From Panulirus ornatus (lineage: Eukaryota; Arthropoda; Malacostraca; Decapoda; Palinuridae): a stretch of DNA of 64,000 nt. The position numbers and the translations under genes were made by a program. The notes under the pieces are model-generated. The model did no database searches and was not told the DNA's origin. It saw only the letters and a list, made by a program, of their open reading frames with translations. Below, in pieces: positions 11,501-25,715 of this stretch. The stretch is taken from contig NC_092226.1 of NCBI RefSeq assembly GCF_036320965.1, positions 17,291,002 through 17,355,001 on the forward strand. The letters are read 5' to 3'. Position 1 is the first letter of the stretch; each line of letters opens with the position of its first letter.

Positions 11501-14500
11501 TCTTTCTGACCACCAGCTTGGCTTCCGTAAGTCAAGATGCACTGGTGATATTCTCTCCTATTTTACTAAAGTCTGGTCATCATCCCTGAAAGATTTTGGA
11601 GAGTCAGCACCAGGATACAGGTGAAGAACGGCCCATCCACTCATATACACATATATACACATAAATGCCCATATGCACACATATACATAAGTATACATAT
11701 CATCATATACACTTATACATATACAGACATATACATATATGTACACATGTACATATTCATACTTGCTTGCCTTGATCCATTCCTAGCACTACCCTGCCCC
11801 ACAGGAAACATCATTGCTGCCCCTTGCTTCAGCGAGGTAGCACCAGGAAAACAGACAAAAAAGGCCACATTTGTTCTCACTCAGTCTCTAGCTGTCATGT
11901 GTAATGTGCTAAAACCACAGCTCCCTATCTGAATCCAGGCCCCCATGGTTTACCCTAGACACTTCACATGTCCTGGTTTAGTCCATTGACAGCACATCGA
12001 CCCCAGTATACCACATTGTTCCAGTTCGCTCTATTCCTTGCATGGTAGCATGGGAAGCATCAGTCCACAAATTTGTGTGGAAAGAATTTCTAGTAATGAT
12101 TTGTGGTTGAATGTTTATTTTCATCAGAAGAGTTTGTTCAAGTCACATAGATAGATAAGTATTTTTACTGGGTTTCATTAAATTTTGCCAGTTTGGTGTG
12201 TAGAATACCCATTGATTATTGAAATATCTGCACCAACTCTCAGAGCATGACTTTCACAAGTCTTATCCTCCTGCCTCTGAACATGATCCGTCACATCTGT
12301 TGGGATGGACAGTTATCGTAAGTGAACTGTTTAGGGCAAATGGTGTTGTATTTCAGGTTAGGATGCCAGCATTTTTTGTTTGTTTGTGTGTTTGTATGTG
12401 TTTGAGTGTAAAGAAATTACATTGTGTGAAGGTAGTGGTGTGAGTTGATACTTTGGTCTTGCTTAATAATAGATGTGCAGAGGGAAAAATTAGGAAGCAC
12501 TGATATTTGGGTGGAAATCTGTGCTCAAGTTAACTCACTAGATGTAGGTTTAGAATGTATGATTGGGAAAGTGTTAATGTTAACACTTAGATGAATGAAT
12601 GGGTGTATCAGAACCAGTTTACTGAAGATAAAAAGTATTATGGTAAGTTTTCCAATTACAATTTTTTTTGCTAGCAGGGAGGGAATGGATCATACAGTTA
12701 ATGAATGAAGTTCAGCTTGAATAACAGTTTTACCCTTATGTTTCAGAAAATGCCCCTTATTTTTCAAAAGAATAGGTCATTGTCACCTGGGTTGAAAATT
12801 TTTGAGAGTATTACACAATGATTTTTTAAAGTAATGTTTCCTCTTAGTCCTTTGTATGTTTTCATTATATTCCAGCTATGTAAGGGCACTCAGAATTGTA
12901 CTCACACAAAGTCTGTGTTTTCTTTTGATAGGGAACTCTCTTTATTGGACTACGGCGTGAAGAAGATAGAATGTCCCGCACAGTAGTTACGTCATCTGGC
13001 CCTTACTATGGATTTGAGAACTTGCCCACTTTAGATCACCTCAAGATGCATCACACAGCGATTGGCCCAACAAAACTGGTAAGTCATAAGATCAGTTCAA
13101 TGTTTGTTTTTTATTCAGTTTGCTGTTGTCTATTAGCTTTTACAGTAATAACATAATGATGGCAACATCATACTATCTGTGTTACAATGATGACATTCAG
13201 CAGTTCAGAAACTGAGCTGTTTTATCAGAAATACCTGTTTTTTTTGTAGCATGATCGTTAGTGGTATCTTGAAAATGGGTGTAATGTACATTACATGAAC
13301 ATAAGTTTGGGTGTACGTAAGAGGATGGATGTGTTGGAAACGAAAAGTCTGAGGACAATATGTGGTGTGAGGTAGTTTGATTGGGTAAGTAATAAAAGGG
13401 TAAGAGAGATGTGGGGAAATAAAAAGAGAGTGGTAGAGAAAGCAGAAGAGGGTATGTTGAAATGGTTTGGACATATGGAGAGAATGAGTGAGGAAAGATT
13501 GACAGAGAGGATATTTGGTTCAGAAGTGGAGGGAAGAAGGAGAAGCAGGAGACAAAATTGGAGGTGAAAGGATGGAGTGAAAAAGATTTTGAGCAATTTG
13601 GGGCCTGAACATATGAGAGGGTTAGAGGCATGCAAGGGATAGAGTGAATTGGAACGATATGGTGTACTGGGGTTGATATGCTGTCAGTGAACTGAACCAG
13701 GGCATGTGAAATGTTTTGGGTAAACCATGGAAAGGTCTGCCGGAACCTGGATGTGGATAGGGAGCTGGGTTTTAATGGATTACACATTACAACTAGAAAC
13801 TGAGTGTGAACAAATATGGCCTTTTTTTGTCTGTTTTCTTGGTGCTACCTCACTGAAGTAAGAGGTAGCGGTGATGTTTCCCCGTGGGATGGGGTGGTGC
13901 TAGGAATAGATGAAGGCAAGCAAGTATGAATATGTACATATGTATATTTTTATATGTCTGTGTATGTGTATGTATATGTATGTATATGTGTATTATGTTG
14001 AGATTTTTTTTTTTTTTTTGCTTTGTCACTGTCTCCCGCGTTTGCGAGGTAGCGCAAGGAAACAGATGAAAGAAATGGCCCAACCCACCCCCACACACAT
14101 GTATATGCATACGTCCACACACGCAAATATACATACCTACACAGCTTTTAATGGTTTACCCCAGACGCTTCACATGCCCTGATTCAATCCACTGACAGCA
14201 CGTCAACACCGGTATACCACATCGATCCAATTCACTCTATTCCTTTGCCCTCCTTTCACCCTCCTGCATGTTCAGGCCCCGATCACACAAAATCTTTTTC
14301 ACTCCATCTTTCCACCTCCAATTTGGTCTCCCACTTCTCCTCGTTCCCTCCACCTCCGACACATATATTCTCTTGGTCAATCTTTCCTCACTCATTCTCT
14401 CCATGTGCCCAAACCATTTCAAAACACCCTCTTCTGCTCTCTCAACCACACTCTTTTTATTTCCACACATCTCTCTTACCCTTACGTTACTTACTCGATC

Positions 14501-17500
14501 AAACCACCTCACACCACACATTGTCCTCAAACATCTCATTTCCAGCACATCCATCCTCCTGCGCACAACTCTATCCATAGCCCACGCCTCGCAACCATAC
14601 AACATTGTTGGAACCACTATTCCTTCAAACATACCCATTTTTGCTTTCCGAGATAATGTTCTCGACTTCCACACATTCTTCAAGGCTCCCAGGATTTTCG
14701 CCCCCTCCCCCACCCTATGATCCACTTCCGCTTCCATGGTTCCATCCGCTGCCAGATCCACTCCCAGATATCTAAAACACTTTACTTCAGTTTTTCTCCA
14801 TTCAAACTTACCTCCCAATTGACTTGACCCTCAACCCTACTGTACCAAATAACCGTGCTCTTATTCACATTTACTCTTAACTTTCTTCTTTCACACACTT
14901 TACCAAACTCAGTCACCAGCTTCTGCAGTTTCTCACATGAATCAGCCACCAGCGCTGTATCATCAGCGAACAACAACTGACTCCCTTCTCAAGCTCTCTC
15001 ATCCCCAACAGACTTCATACTTGCCCCTCTTTCCAAAACTCTTGCATTTACCTCCCTAACAACCCCATCCATAAACAAATTAAACAACCATGGAGACATC
15101 ACACACCCCTGCCACAATCACTTTCCTCTCTTCCTACACGTACACATGCCTTACATCCTCGATAAAAACTTTTCACTGCTTCTGACAACTTGCCTCCCAC
15201 ACCATATATTCTTAATACCTTCCACAGAGCATCTCTATCAACTCTATCATATGCCTTCTCCAGATCCATAAATGCTACGTACAAATCCATTTGCTTTTCT
15301 AAGTATTTCTCACATACATTCTTCAAAGCAAACACCTGATCCACACATCCTCTACCACTTCTGAAACCGCACTGCTCTTCCCCAATCTGATGCTCTGTAC
15401 ATGCCTTCACCCTCTCAATCAATACCCTCCCATATAATTTCCTAGGAATACTCAACAAACTTATACCTCTGTAATTTGAGCACTCACTCTTATCCCCTTT
15501 GCCTTTGTACAATGGCACTATGCACGCATTCCGCCAATCCTCAGGCACCTCACCATGAGTCATACATACATTAAATAACCTTATCAACCAGTCAATAATA
15601 CAGTCACCCCCTTTTTTAATAAATTCCACTGCAATACCTGCTGCCTTGCCGGCTTTCATCTTCCGCAAAGCTTTTACTACCTCTTCTCTGTTTACCAAAT
15701 CATTTTCCCTAACCCTCTCACTTTGCACACCACCTCGACCAAAACACCCTATATCTGCCACTCTATCATCAAACACATTCAACAAACCTGATATGTTGAT
15801 ATGTATGCATATATGTATGTATATGTGCGTGTATGGGCATTTATGAATATATATGTGTGTATGAGTGGATCCTGGTGCTACTTTGCTGATGCAGGAAATG
15901 GCAGTCCAGTATAGTAATAATAGATAATTTGCGGAAGATGAAAGCCGGCAAGGCAGCAGGTTTGGATGGTATTGCAGTGGAATTTATTAAGAAAGGGGGT
16001 GACTGTATTGTTGACTGGTTGGTAAGGTTATTTAATGTATGTATGACTCATGGTGAGGTGCCTGAGGATTGGCGGAATGCGTGCATAGTGCCATTGTACA
16101 AAGGCAAAGGGGATAAGAGTGAGTGCTCAAATTACAGAGGTATAAGTTTGTTGAGTATTCCTGGTAAATTATATGGGAGGGTATTGATTGAGAGGGTGAA
16201 GGCATGTACAGAGCATCAGATTGGGGAAGAGCAGTGCGGTTTCAGAAGTGGTAGAGGATGTGTGGATCAGGTGTTTGCTTTGAAGAATGTATGTGAGAAA
16301 TACTTAGAAAAGCAAATGGATTTGTATGTAGCATTTATGGATCTGGAGAAGGCATATGATAGAGTTGATAGAGATGCTCTGTGGAAGGTATTAAGAATAT
16401 ATGGTGTGGGAGGCAAGTTGTTAGAAGCAGTGAAAAGTTTTTATCGAGGATGTAAGGCATGTGTACGTGTAGGAAGAGAGGAAAGTGATTGGTTCTCAGT
16501 GAATGTAGGTTTGCGGCAGGGGTGTGTGATGTCTCCATGGTTGTTTAATTTGTTTATGGATGGGGTTGTAAGGGAGGTAAATGCAAGAGTCCTGGAAAGA
16601 GGGGCAAGTATGAAGTCTGTTGGGGATGAGAGAGCTTGGGAAGTGAGTCAGTTGTTGTTCGCTGATGATACAGCGCTGGTGGCTGATTCATGTGAGAAAC
16701 TGCAGAAGCTGGTGACTGAGTTTGGTAAAGTGTGTGGAAGAAGAAAGTTGAGAGTAAATGTGAATAAGAGCAAGGTTATTAGGTACAGTAGGGGTGAGGG
16801 TCAAGTCAATTGGGAGGTGAGTTTGAATGGAGAAAAACTGGAGGAAGTGAAGTGTTTTAGATATCTGGGAGTGGATCTGTCAGCGGATGGAACCATGGAA
16901 GCGGAAGTGGATCATAGGGTGGGGGAGGGGGCGAAAATTTTGGGAGCCTTGAAAAATGTGTGGAAGTCGAGAACACTATCTCGGAAAGCAAAAATGGGTA
17001 TGTTTGAGGGAATAGTGGTTCCAACAATGTTGTATGGTTGCGAGGCGTGGGCTATGGATAGAGATGTGCGCAGGAGGATGGATGTGCTGGAAATGAGATG
17101 TTTGAGGACAATGTGTGGTGTGAGGTGGTTTGATCGAGTAAGTAACGTAAGGGTAAGAGAGATGTGTGGAAATAAAAAGAGCGTGGTTGAGAGAGCAGAA
17201 GAGGGTGTTTTGAAATGGTTTGGGCACATGGAGAGAATGAGTGAGGAGAGATTGACCAAGAGGATATATGTGTCGGAGGTGGAGGGAACGAGGAGAAGAG
17301 GGAGACCAAATTGGAGGTGGAAAGATGGAGTGAAAAAGATTTTGTGTGATCGGGGCCTGAACATGCAGGAGGGTGAAAGGAGGGCAAGAAATAGAGTGAA
17401 TTGGAGTCATGTGGTATACAGGGGTTGACGTGCTGTCAGTGGATTGAAGCAAGGCATGTGAAGCGTCTGGGGTAAACCATGGAAAGCTGTGTAGGTATGT

Positions 17501-17612
17501 ATATTTGCGTGTGTGGACGTGTGTATGTACATGTGTATGGGGGGGGGGGTTGGGCCATTTCTTTCGTCTGTTTCCTTGCGCTACCTCGCAAACACGGGAG
17601 ACGGCGACAAAG

Positions 17613-17646
<34 letters not shown>

Positions 17647-20600
17647 ATTATACTTAATCGCTGTCTCCTTTGTTAGTGAGGTAGCATAAGGAAACAGATG
17701 AAAGAATGGCCCAACCCACGCACATATGCATGTATATATATAAATGCCCACACATGCACATATATATACCTATACATTTCAACATATACATATGTATACA
17801 TACACAGACATATACATATATACACATGTACATATTCATACTTGCTGGCTTCATCCATTCCCATTGCCACCCCGCCACACATGAGACAGCAACCCCCCCT
17901 CCCCCCTTCCGCTAGAAAAAGACAAAAAAGGCCACATTCGTTCACACTCAGTCTCTAGCTGTCATGTGTAATGCACCGAAACCACAGCTCCCTTTCCACA
18001 TCCAGGCCCACAAAACATTCCATGGTTTACCCTAGATGCTTCACATGCCCTGGTTCAATCCATTGATAGCACATCCACCCAGTATACCACATCGTTCCAG
18101 TTCACTCTATTCCTTGCACACCTTTCACCCTCTTGTATGTTCAGGTCCTGATGGCTCAAAATCTTTTTCATTCCATCCTTCCACCTCCAGTTTGGTCTCC
18201 TGCTTCTTCTCTTTCCCCCTACCTCTGACACATATATCCTCATTGTCAATCTTTCCTCACTCATTCTCTCCATGTGACCAAACCACCTTCTTCTGCTCTC
18301 TCAACCACACTCTTTTTATTACCACATATCTCTCTTACCCTTTCATTACTTAATCAAACCACATCACACCACATATTGTCTTCAAACATTTCATTTGCAA
18401 CACATCCACCCTCCTCCACACAATCTTATCTATAGCCCATGCCTTGCAACCATATAACATTGTTGGAACCACTATTCCTTCAAACATACCCATTTTTGCT
18501 CTCTGAGATAACATTCTTTCCTTCCGCACTTTCTTCAATGCTACCAGAACCTTCACCCCCTCCCCCACCCTGTGACTCACTTCTGCTTCCATGGTTCCAT
18601 CTGCTTCTAAGTCCACTTCCAGATATCTAAAACACTTCACTTCCTCCAGTTTTTCTCCTTTCAAACTTACCTCCCAATTAACTTGTTCCTCAACCCTGCT
18701 GAACCTAATAACCTTGCTCTGATTCACATTCACTCTCAGCTTTCTTCTTTCACACACTTTACCAAACTTAGTCATCAACTTCTGCAGTTTCTCACCTGAA
18801 TCAGCCACCAGCACTGTATCATTAGTGAACAACAACTGACTCACTTCCCAAGCCCTCTCATCCACCCACAACAGACAGCATACTTGCTCCTTTCTCCAAA
18901 ACTCTTGCATTCACCTTTCTAACCACCCCATCCATAAACAAATTAAACAACCATGGAGACATCATGCGCCCCTTCCACAAACCGACATTCACTGGGAACC
19001 AGTGACTTTCCTCTCTTCCTACTCATACATATGCCTTACATCCTTGGTGAAAACTTTTCATTGTCTCTAGCAACTTACCTCCACACCATATACTCTGAAT
19101 ATCTTCCACAGAGTATCTCTATCAACTCTATCATATGCCTTCTCCAGGTCCATAAATGCTACATACAAATCCATCTGTTTTTCTAAGTATTTCTCACATA
19201 TATTCTTCAAAGCAAACACCTGATTCACACATCCTCTACCACTTCTGAAACCATGTATATGTATTTATTATGCTTTGTCGCTGTAAGCAAAGTAGCACAA
19301 GGAAACAGATGAATGAATGGCCCAACCCACCCACATACACATGTATATACATACGTGTCCACATACGCACATATACATACCTATGTATTTCAACGTATAC
19401 GTACATATACATACACAGACATATGAATATATACACATGTACATTTTCATACTTGCTGCCCTTATCCATTCCCGTTGTCACCCCGCCACACATGAAATGG
19501 CACCCCCCCTACCCCCCATGAGCGCGAGGTAGCGCTAGGAAAATACAATAAAGGCCACATTCGTTCACACTCAGTCTCTAACTGTCATGTGTAATGCACC
19601 AAAACCACAGCTCCCTTTCCACATCCAGGCCCCACTAAACTTTCCATGGTTTACCCCACATGCTTCACATGCCCTGGTTCAATCCATTGACAACACGTCG
19701 ACCCCGGTATACCACATGGCTCTAATTCCCTGAATTCCTTGCACGCCTCTCACCCTCCTGCATGTTCAGGCCCTGATCGCTCAAAATCTTTTTCACTCCA
19801 TCCTTCCACTTCCAATTTGGTCTTCCACTTCTCCTCGTTCCTTCCACCTCTGACATATATCCTCTTGGTCAATCTTTCCTCACTCATTCTCTCCATGTGA
19901 CCAAACCATTTCATTATACCCTTTTCTGCTCTCTCAACCACACTTTTTTTATTACCACACATATCTCTTACCCTTTCATTACTTACTCTATCAAACCACC
20001 TCACACCACATATTGTCCTCAAACATCTCATTCCAACACATCCACCCTCCTTTGCACAACCCTATCTATAGCCCACGCATTGCAACCATATAACATTGTT
20101 GGAACCACTATTCCTTCAGACATATCCATTTTTGCTCTGAGATAACGTTCTTGCCTTCCATACATTCCTCAACGCTCCCAGACCTTCGCCCCCTCCCCCA
20201 CCCTGTGACTCGCTTCCACTTCCATGGTTCCATCCGCTGCTAAATCCACTCCCAGATATCTAAAACACTTCACTTCCAGTTTTTCTCCATTCATACTTAC
20301 CTCCCAATTGACTTGTCCCTCAACCTACTGTACCTAATAACCTTGCTCTTATTCACATTTATTCTGAGCTTTCTTCTTTCTCACACTTTACCAAACTCAG
20401 TCACCAGCTTCTGCAGTTTCTCACCCGAATCAGCCGCCAGCACCGTATCATCAGTGAACAACAATTGACTCGCCTCCCAAGCTCTCTCATCCACAACAGA
20501 CTGCATACTTGCCCTTCTTTCCAAAACTCTTGCATTCACCTTTCTAACCACCCCATCCATAAACAAATTAAACAACCATGGAGACATCACGAACCCCTTC

Positions 20601-21258
20601 CACAAACCGACATTCACTGGGAACCAGTGACTTTCCTCACTTCCTACTCGTACACATGCCTTACATCCTCGATAAAAACTTTTCACTGCTTCTAGCAACT
20701 TGCCTCCCACACTGTATACTCTTAATACCTTCCACAGAGCATCTCTATCAAATCTATCATATGCCTTCTCCAGATCCATAAATGCTACCTACATATTCAT
20801 TTTTTTTTTTACATATTTCTCACATACATTCTTCAAAGCAAACACCTGATCCACACATCCTCTACCACTTCTGAAACCACACTGCTCTTCCCCAATCTGA
20901 TGCTCTGTACATGCCTTCACCCTCACAATCAGTACCCTCCCATATAATTTCCTAGGAATACTCAACAAACTTATACCTCTGTAATTTGAACACTCACCTT
21001 TATCCCCTTTGCCTTTGTACAGTGGCACTATGCATGCATTCTGCCAATCTTCAGGCACTTCACCATGAGCCATACATACATTGAATATCCTCACCTACTG
21101 GTATGTATACACACACACATATATATATATATATATTTTTTTCTTTTCTTTCAAACTATTCGCCATTTCCCGCATTAGCGAGGTAGCGTTAAGAACAGAG
21201 GACTGGGCCTTTGAGGGAATACCCTCACCTGGCCCAATTCTCTGTTCCTTCTTTTGGG

Positions 21259-21321
<63 letters not shown>

Positions 21322-24300
21322 TTTCTTTTTTCTTTCATACTATTTGCCATTTCCCGCGTTAGCGAGGTAGCGTTAAGAACAGAGGACTGGGCCTTTTAGG
21401 GAATATCCTCATCTGGCCCCCTTCTCTGTTCCTTCTTTGGGAAAAAAAAAAAAAAAAGAGGGGAGGATTTCCAGCCCCCCGCTCCCTTCCCTTTTAGTTA
21501 CCTTCTACGACACGCAGGGAATACGTGGGAAGTATTCTTTCTTCCCTATCCCCTATATATATATATATATAGTGAATCATAGGGTGGGGGAGGGGGCGAA
21601 AATCCTGGGAGCCTTGAAGAATGTGTGGAAGTCGAGAACATTATCTCGGAGAGCAAAAATGGGTATGTTTGAAGGAATAGTGGTTCCAACAATGTTGTAT
21701 GGTTGCGAGGCGTGGGCTATGGATAGAGTTGTGCGCAGGAGGGTGGATGTGCTTGAAATGAGATGTTTGAGGACAATGTGTGGTATGAGGTGGTTTGATC
21801 GAGTAAGTAACATAAGGGTAAGAGAGATGTGTGGAAATTAAAAGAGCGTGGTTGAGAGAGCAGAAGAGGGTGTTTTGAAATGGTTTGGGCACATGGAGAG
21901 AATGAGTGAGGAAAGATTGACCAAGAGGATATATGTGTCGGAGGTGGAGGGAACGAGGAGAAGTGGGAGACCAAATTGGAGGTGGAAAGATGGAGTGAAA
22001 AAGATTTTGTGTGATTGGGGCCTGAACATGCAGGAGGGTGAAAGGCGGGCAAGGAATAGAGTGAATTGGATTGATGTGGTATACCGGGGTTGACGTGCTG
22101 TCAGTGGATTGAATCAGGGCATGTGAAGCATCTGGGGTAAACCATGGAAAGTTAAGGGGGGCCTGGATGTGGAAAGGGAGCTGTGGTTTCGGGCATTATT
22201 GCATGACAGCTAGAGACTGAGTGTGAACGAATGGGGCCTTTGTTGTCTTTTCCTAGCGCTACCTCGCACACATGAGGGGGGAGGGGGATGGTATTTCATG
22301 TGTGGCGAGGTGGCGATGGGAATGAATAAAGGCAGACAGTGTGAATTGTGTGCATGGGTATATATGTATGTGTCTGTGTCTGTTTATATATGTGTACATT
22401 GAGATGTATAGGTATGTATATTTGCGTGTGTGGATGTGTATGTATATACATGTGTATGGGGGTGGGTTGGGCCATTTCTTTCGTCTGTTTCCTTGCGCTA
22501 CCTCGCAAACGCAGGAGACAGCGACAAAGCAAAATAAATAAAATAAATAAATAGTATCCCTGGGGATAGGGGAGAAAGAATACTTCCCATGTTTTCCATG
22601 CGTGTCGTAGAAGGCGACTAAAAGGGGAGGGAGCAGGGGGGTTAGAAATCCCCTCTCCCGTTTTTAGTTTTCCGAAAGAATGAACAGAGAAGGGGGCTAA
22701 GTGAGGATATTCCTTTAAAGTCTCAGCCCTCTGTTATTAATGCTACCTCGCTAATGCGGGAAATGGCAAATAGTATGAAAAAAAATACATACATACATAC
22801 ATACATACACACATTTACATATATACACATGCACATTCATACTTGCTTGCCTTCATCCATTCCTGTTGGTACCCCCACCCTACAGGAAACAGCATCGCTA
22901 CCCCCTGCTTCAGTGAGGTAGCATCAGCAAAACAGACAAAAGAGGCCACATTCACTCACATTCGATCTGTAGCTGTCATGTGTAATGTAGTATGTTACAT
23001 TAATTTGCTAAATGGTCAGGTGATGTTAAGAAAAAGTACAAGTCCAAACCTTATCTATGAATTCTACTGAACTTTTGAATTTTGAAAGTGAATGGATTAA
23101 TTATCACTTTTAATACCCTGCACCTTAGTGTCCTTTCCTTTCTTGCCAGTGTCTGCCCCCCCCCCCCCATCTCTCTCTCTCTCTCTCAGCTTCATTAACC
23201 ACTATCATAACAGATTTTTTTATTTTTTGCCCAAAAAAATAGGTAGAGAGTGCAGTGGAAGCAACATATGAAGTGCTGCAAAGTGAAGAAAACAACAGAG
23301 GGTCTAGTTTAAAGCTGATTTGTAATTGGAAGAAGCCTCTCACCATTCTTACGCCTCCTGCTCCTAATGCCATCACGACAGCAGTAAGTTATGATTTTAT
23401 CTTTGTATTATTTTGATGTTCTTCAGTGAACTGGGACGATGTGGTATACTGGGGTTGACGTGCTGTGAATGGACTGAACCAGGGCATGTGAAGCATCTGG
23501 GGTAAACCATGGAAAGGTCTTTGGGGCTTGGATGTGGAGATGGAGCTGTGGTTTTGACACATTACACATGACAGCTAGAGACTGAGTTTGAACTAATGTG
23601 ATCTTTTTTGTCTTTTCCTGGCGCTACCTAGCTAGAGGGGGGATGCTACTTTATGTGTGACGGGGTGGCAGCGGGAATGGATGAAGGCAACAAGTATGAA
23701 TAGGTATTTTTTATATTTTTATTATACTTAATCGCTGGCTCCACATTAGTGCAAGGAAACAGATGAAAGAATGGCCCAAACCACCCACATACACATGTAT
23801 ATACATAAACGCCCACAAGTGCACATATACATATCTATACATTTCAATGTATACATATACATACACAGACATAAACATATATACTCATGTACATATTCAT
23901 ACTTGCTGCCTTCATCCATTCCTGTTGCCACCCCGTCATACATGAAATATTAATCCCCCCCCCACGTGCGCGTGTACACTAGGAAAAGACATAAAAGGCC
24001 ACTTTCAATCACTCTTAGTCTCTAGCTGTCATGTGTAATGCACCGAAACCACAGCTACCTTTCCACATCCAGGCCCCACAAAACTTTCCATGGTTTACCC
24101 CAGATGCTTCACATGCCCTGGTGCAATCCATTGACAGCATGTCAACCCCGGTATACTACATCATTTCCATTATATGTATATGTCTGTGTATGTATATGTA
24201 TGTATATGCGCGGATGTGGGCGTTTGTGTTTATACATGTTTATGTGGGTGGGTGGGGCCATTCTTTCATCTGTTTCCTTGCGCTACCTTGCTAATGTGGG

Positions 24301-24328
24301 AGACGGCGACAAAGTATGATAAATGTAA

Positions 24329-24365
<37 letters not shown>

Positions 24366-25640
24366 GTCTGTTAGGGATGAGAGAGCTTGGAAAGTGAGTC
24401 AGTTGTTGTTCGCTGATGATACAGCGCTAGTGGCTGATTCATGTGAGAAACTGCAGAAGCTGGTGACTGAGTTTGGTAAAGTGTGTGGAAGAAGAAAGTT
24501 AAGAGTAAATGTGAATAAGAGCAAGGTTATTAGGTACAGTAGGGTTGAGGGTCAAGTCAATTGGGAGGTGAGTTTGAATGGAGAAAAACTGGAGGAAGTG
24601 AAGTGTTTTAGATATCTGGGAGTGGATCTGGCAGCGGATGGAACCATGGAAGCGGAAGTGGATCATAGGGTGGGGGAGGGGGCGAAAATTCTGGGAGCCT
24701 TGAAGAATGTGTGGAAGTCGAGAACATTATCTCGGAAAGCAAAAATGGGTATGTTTGAAGGAATAGTGGTTCCAACAATGTTGTATGGTTGCGAGGCGTG
24801 GGCTATGGATAGAGTTTTGCGCAGGAGGATGGATGTGCTGGAAATGAGATGTTTGAGGACAATGTGTGGTGTGAGGTGGTTTGATCGAGTAAGTAACGTA
24901 AGGGTAAGAGAGATGTGTGGAAATAAAAAGAGCGTGGTTGAGAGAGCAGAAGAGGGTGTTTTGAAATGGTTTGGGCACATGGAGAGAATGAGTGAGGAAA
25001 GATTGACCAAGAGGATATATGTGTCGGAGGTGGAGGGAACGAGGAGAAGAGGGAGACCAAATTGGAGGTGGAAAGATGGAGTGAAGAAGATTTTGTGTGA
25101 TCGGGGCCTGAACATGCAGGAGGGTGAAAGGAGGGCAAGGAATAGAGTGAATTGGAGCGATGTGGTATACCGGGGTTGACGTGCTGTCAGTGGATTGAAT
25201 CAGGGCATGTGAAGCGTCTGGGGTAAACCATGGAAAGCTGTGTAGGTATGTATATTTGCGTGTGTGGACGTATGTATATACATGTGTATGGGGGGGGTTA
25301 GGCCATTTCTTTCGTCTGTTTCCTTGCACTACCTCGCAAACGCGGGAGACAGTGACAAAGTATAATAAAAAAAAATATAATATGTCTCCCGCGTATATAT
25401 ATATATATCCCTGGGGATAGGGGAGAAAGAATACTTCCCACGTATTCCCTGCGTGTCGTAGAAGGCGACTAAAAGGGGAGTGAGCGGGGGGCTGGAAATC
25501 CTCCCCTCTTGTTTTTTTTTTTTTTCCAAAAGAAGGAACAGAGAAGGGGGCCAGGTGAGGATATTCCCTCAGAGGCCCAGTCCTCTGTTCTTAATGCTAC
25601 CTTGCTAATGCGGGAAATGACGAATAGTTTGAAAAAAAAA

Positions 25641-25715
<75 letters not shown>

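Noticed and set aside
12971..13156. A 61-codon frame starting at ATG 12971 as a small gene
   Set aside because: It is exon b of ZWILCH read past its donor into the intron.
24663..25115. Long antisense open frames such as the 150-codon MFRPRSHK-type frame, repeated at many places
   Set aside because: They lie opposite the RT coding strand in every LINE copy and appear only because the RT lacks stops in that antisense phase. Their apparent conservation is that of the RT.
25644..25714. TA run as a regulatory or origin element
   Set aside because: It grows from the A-rich tail of a SINE-like element and looks like ordinary microsatellite expansion.
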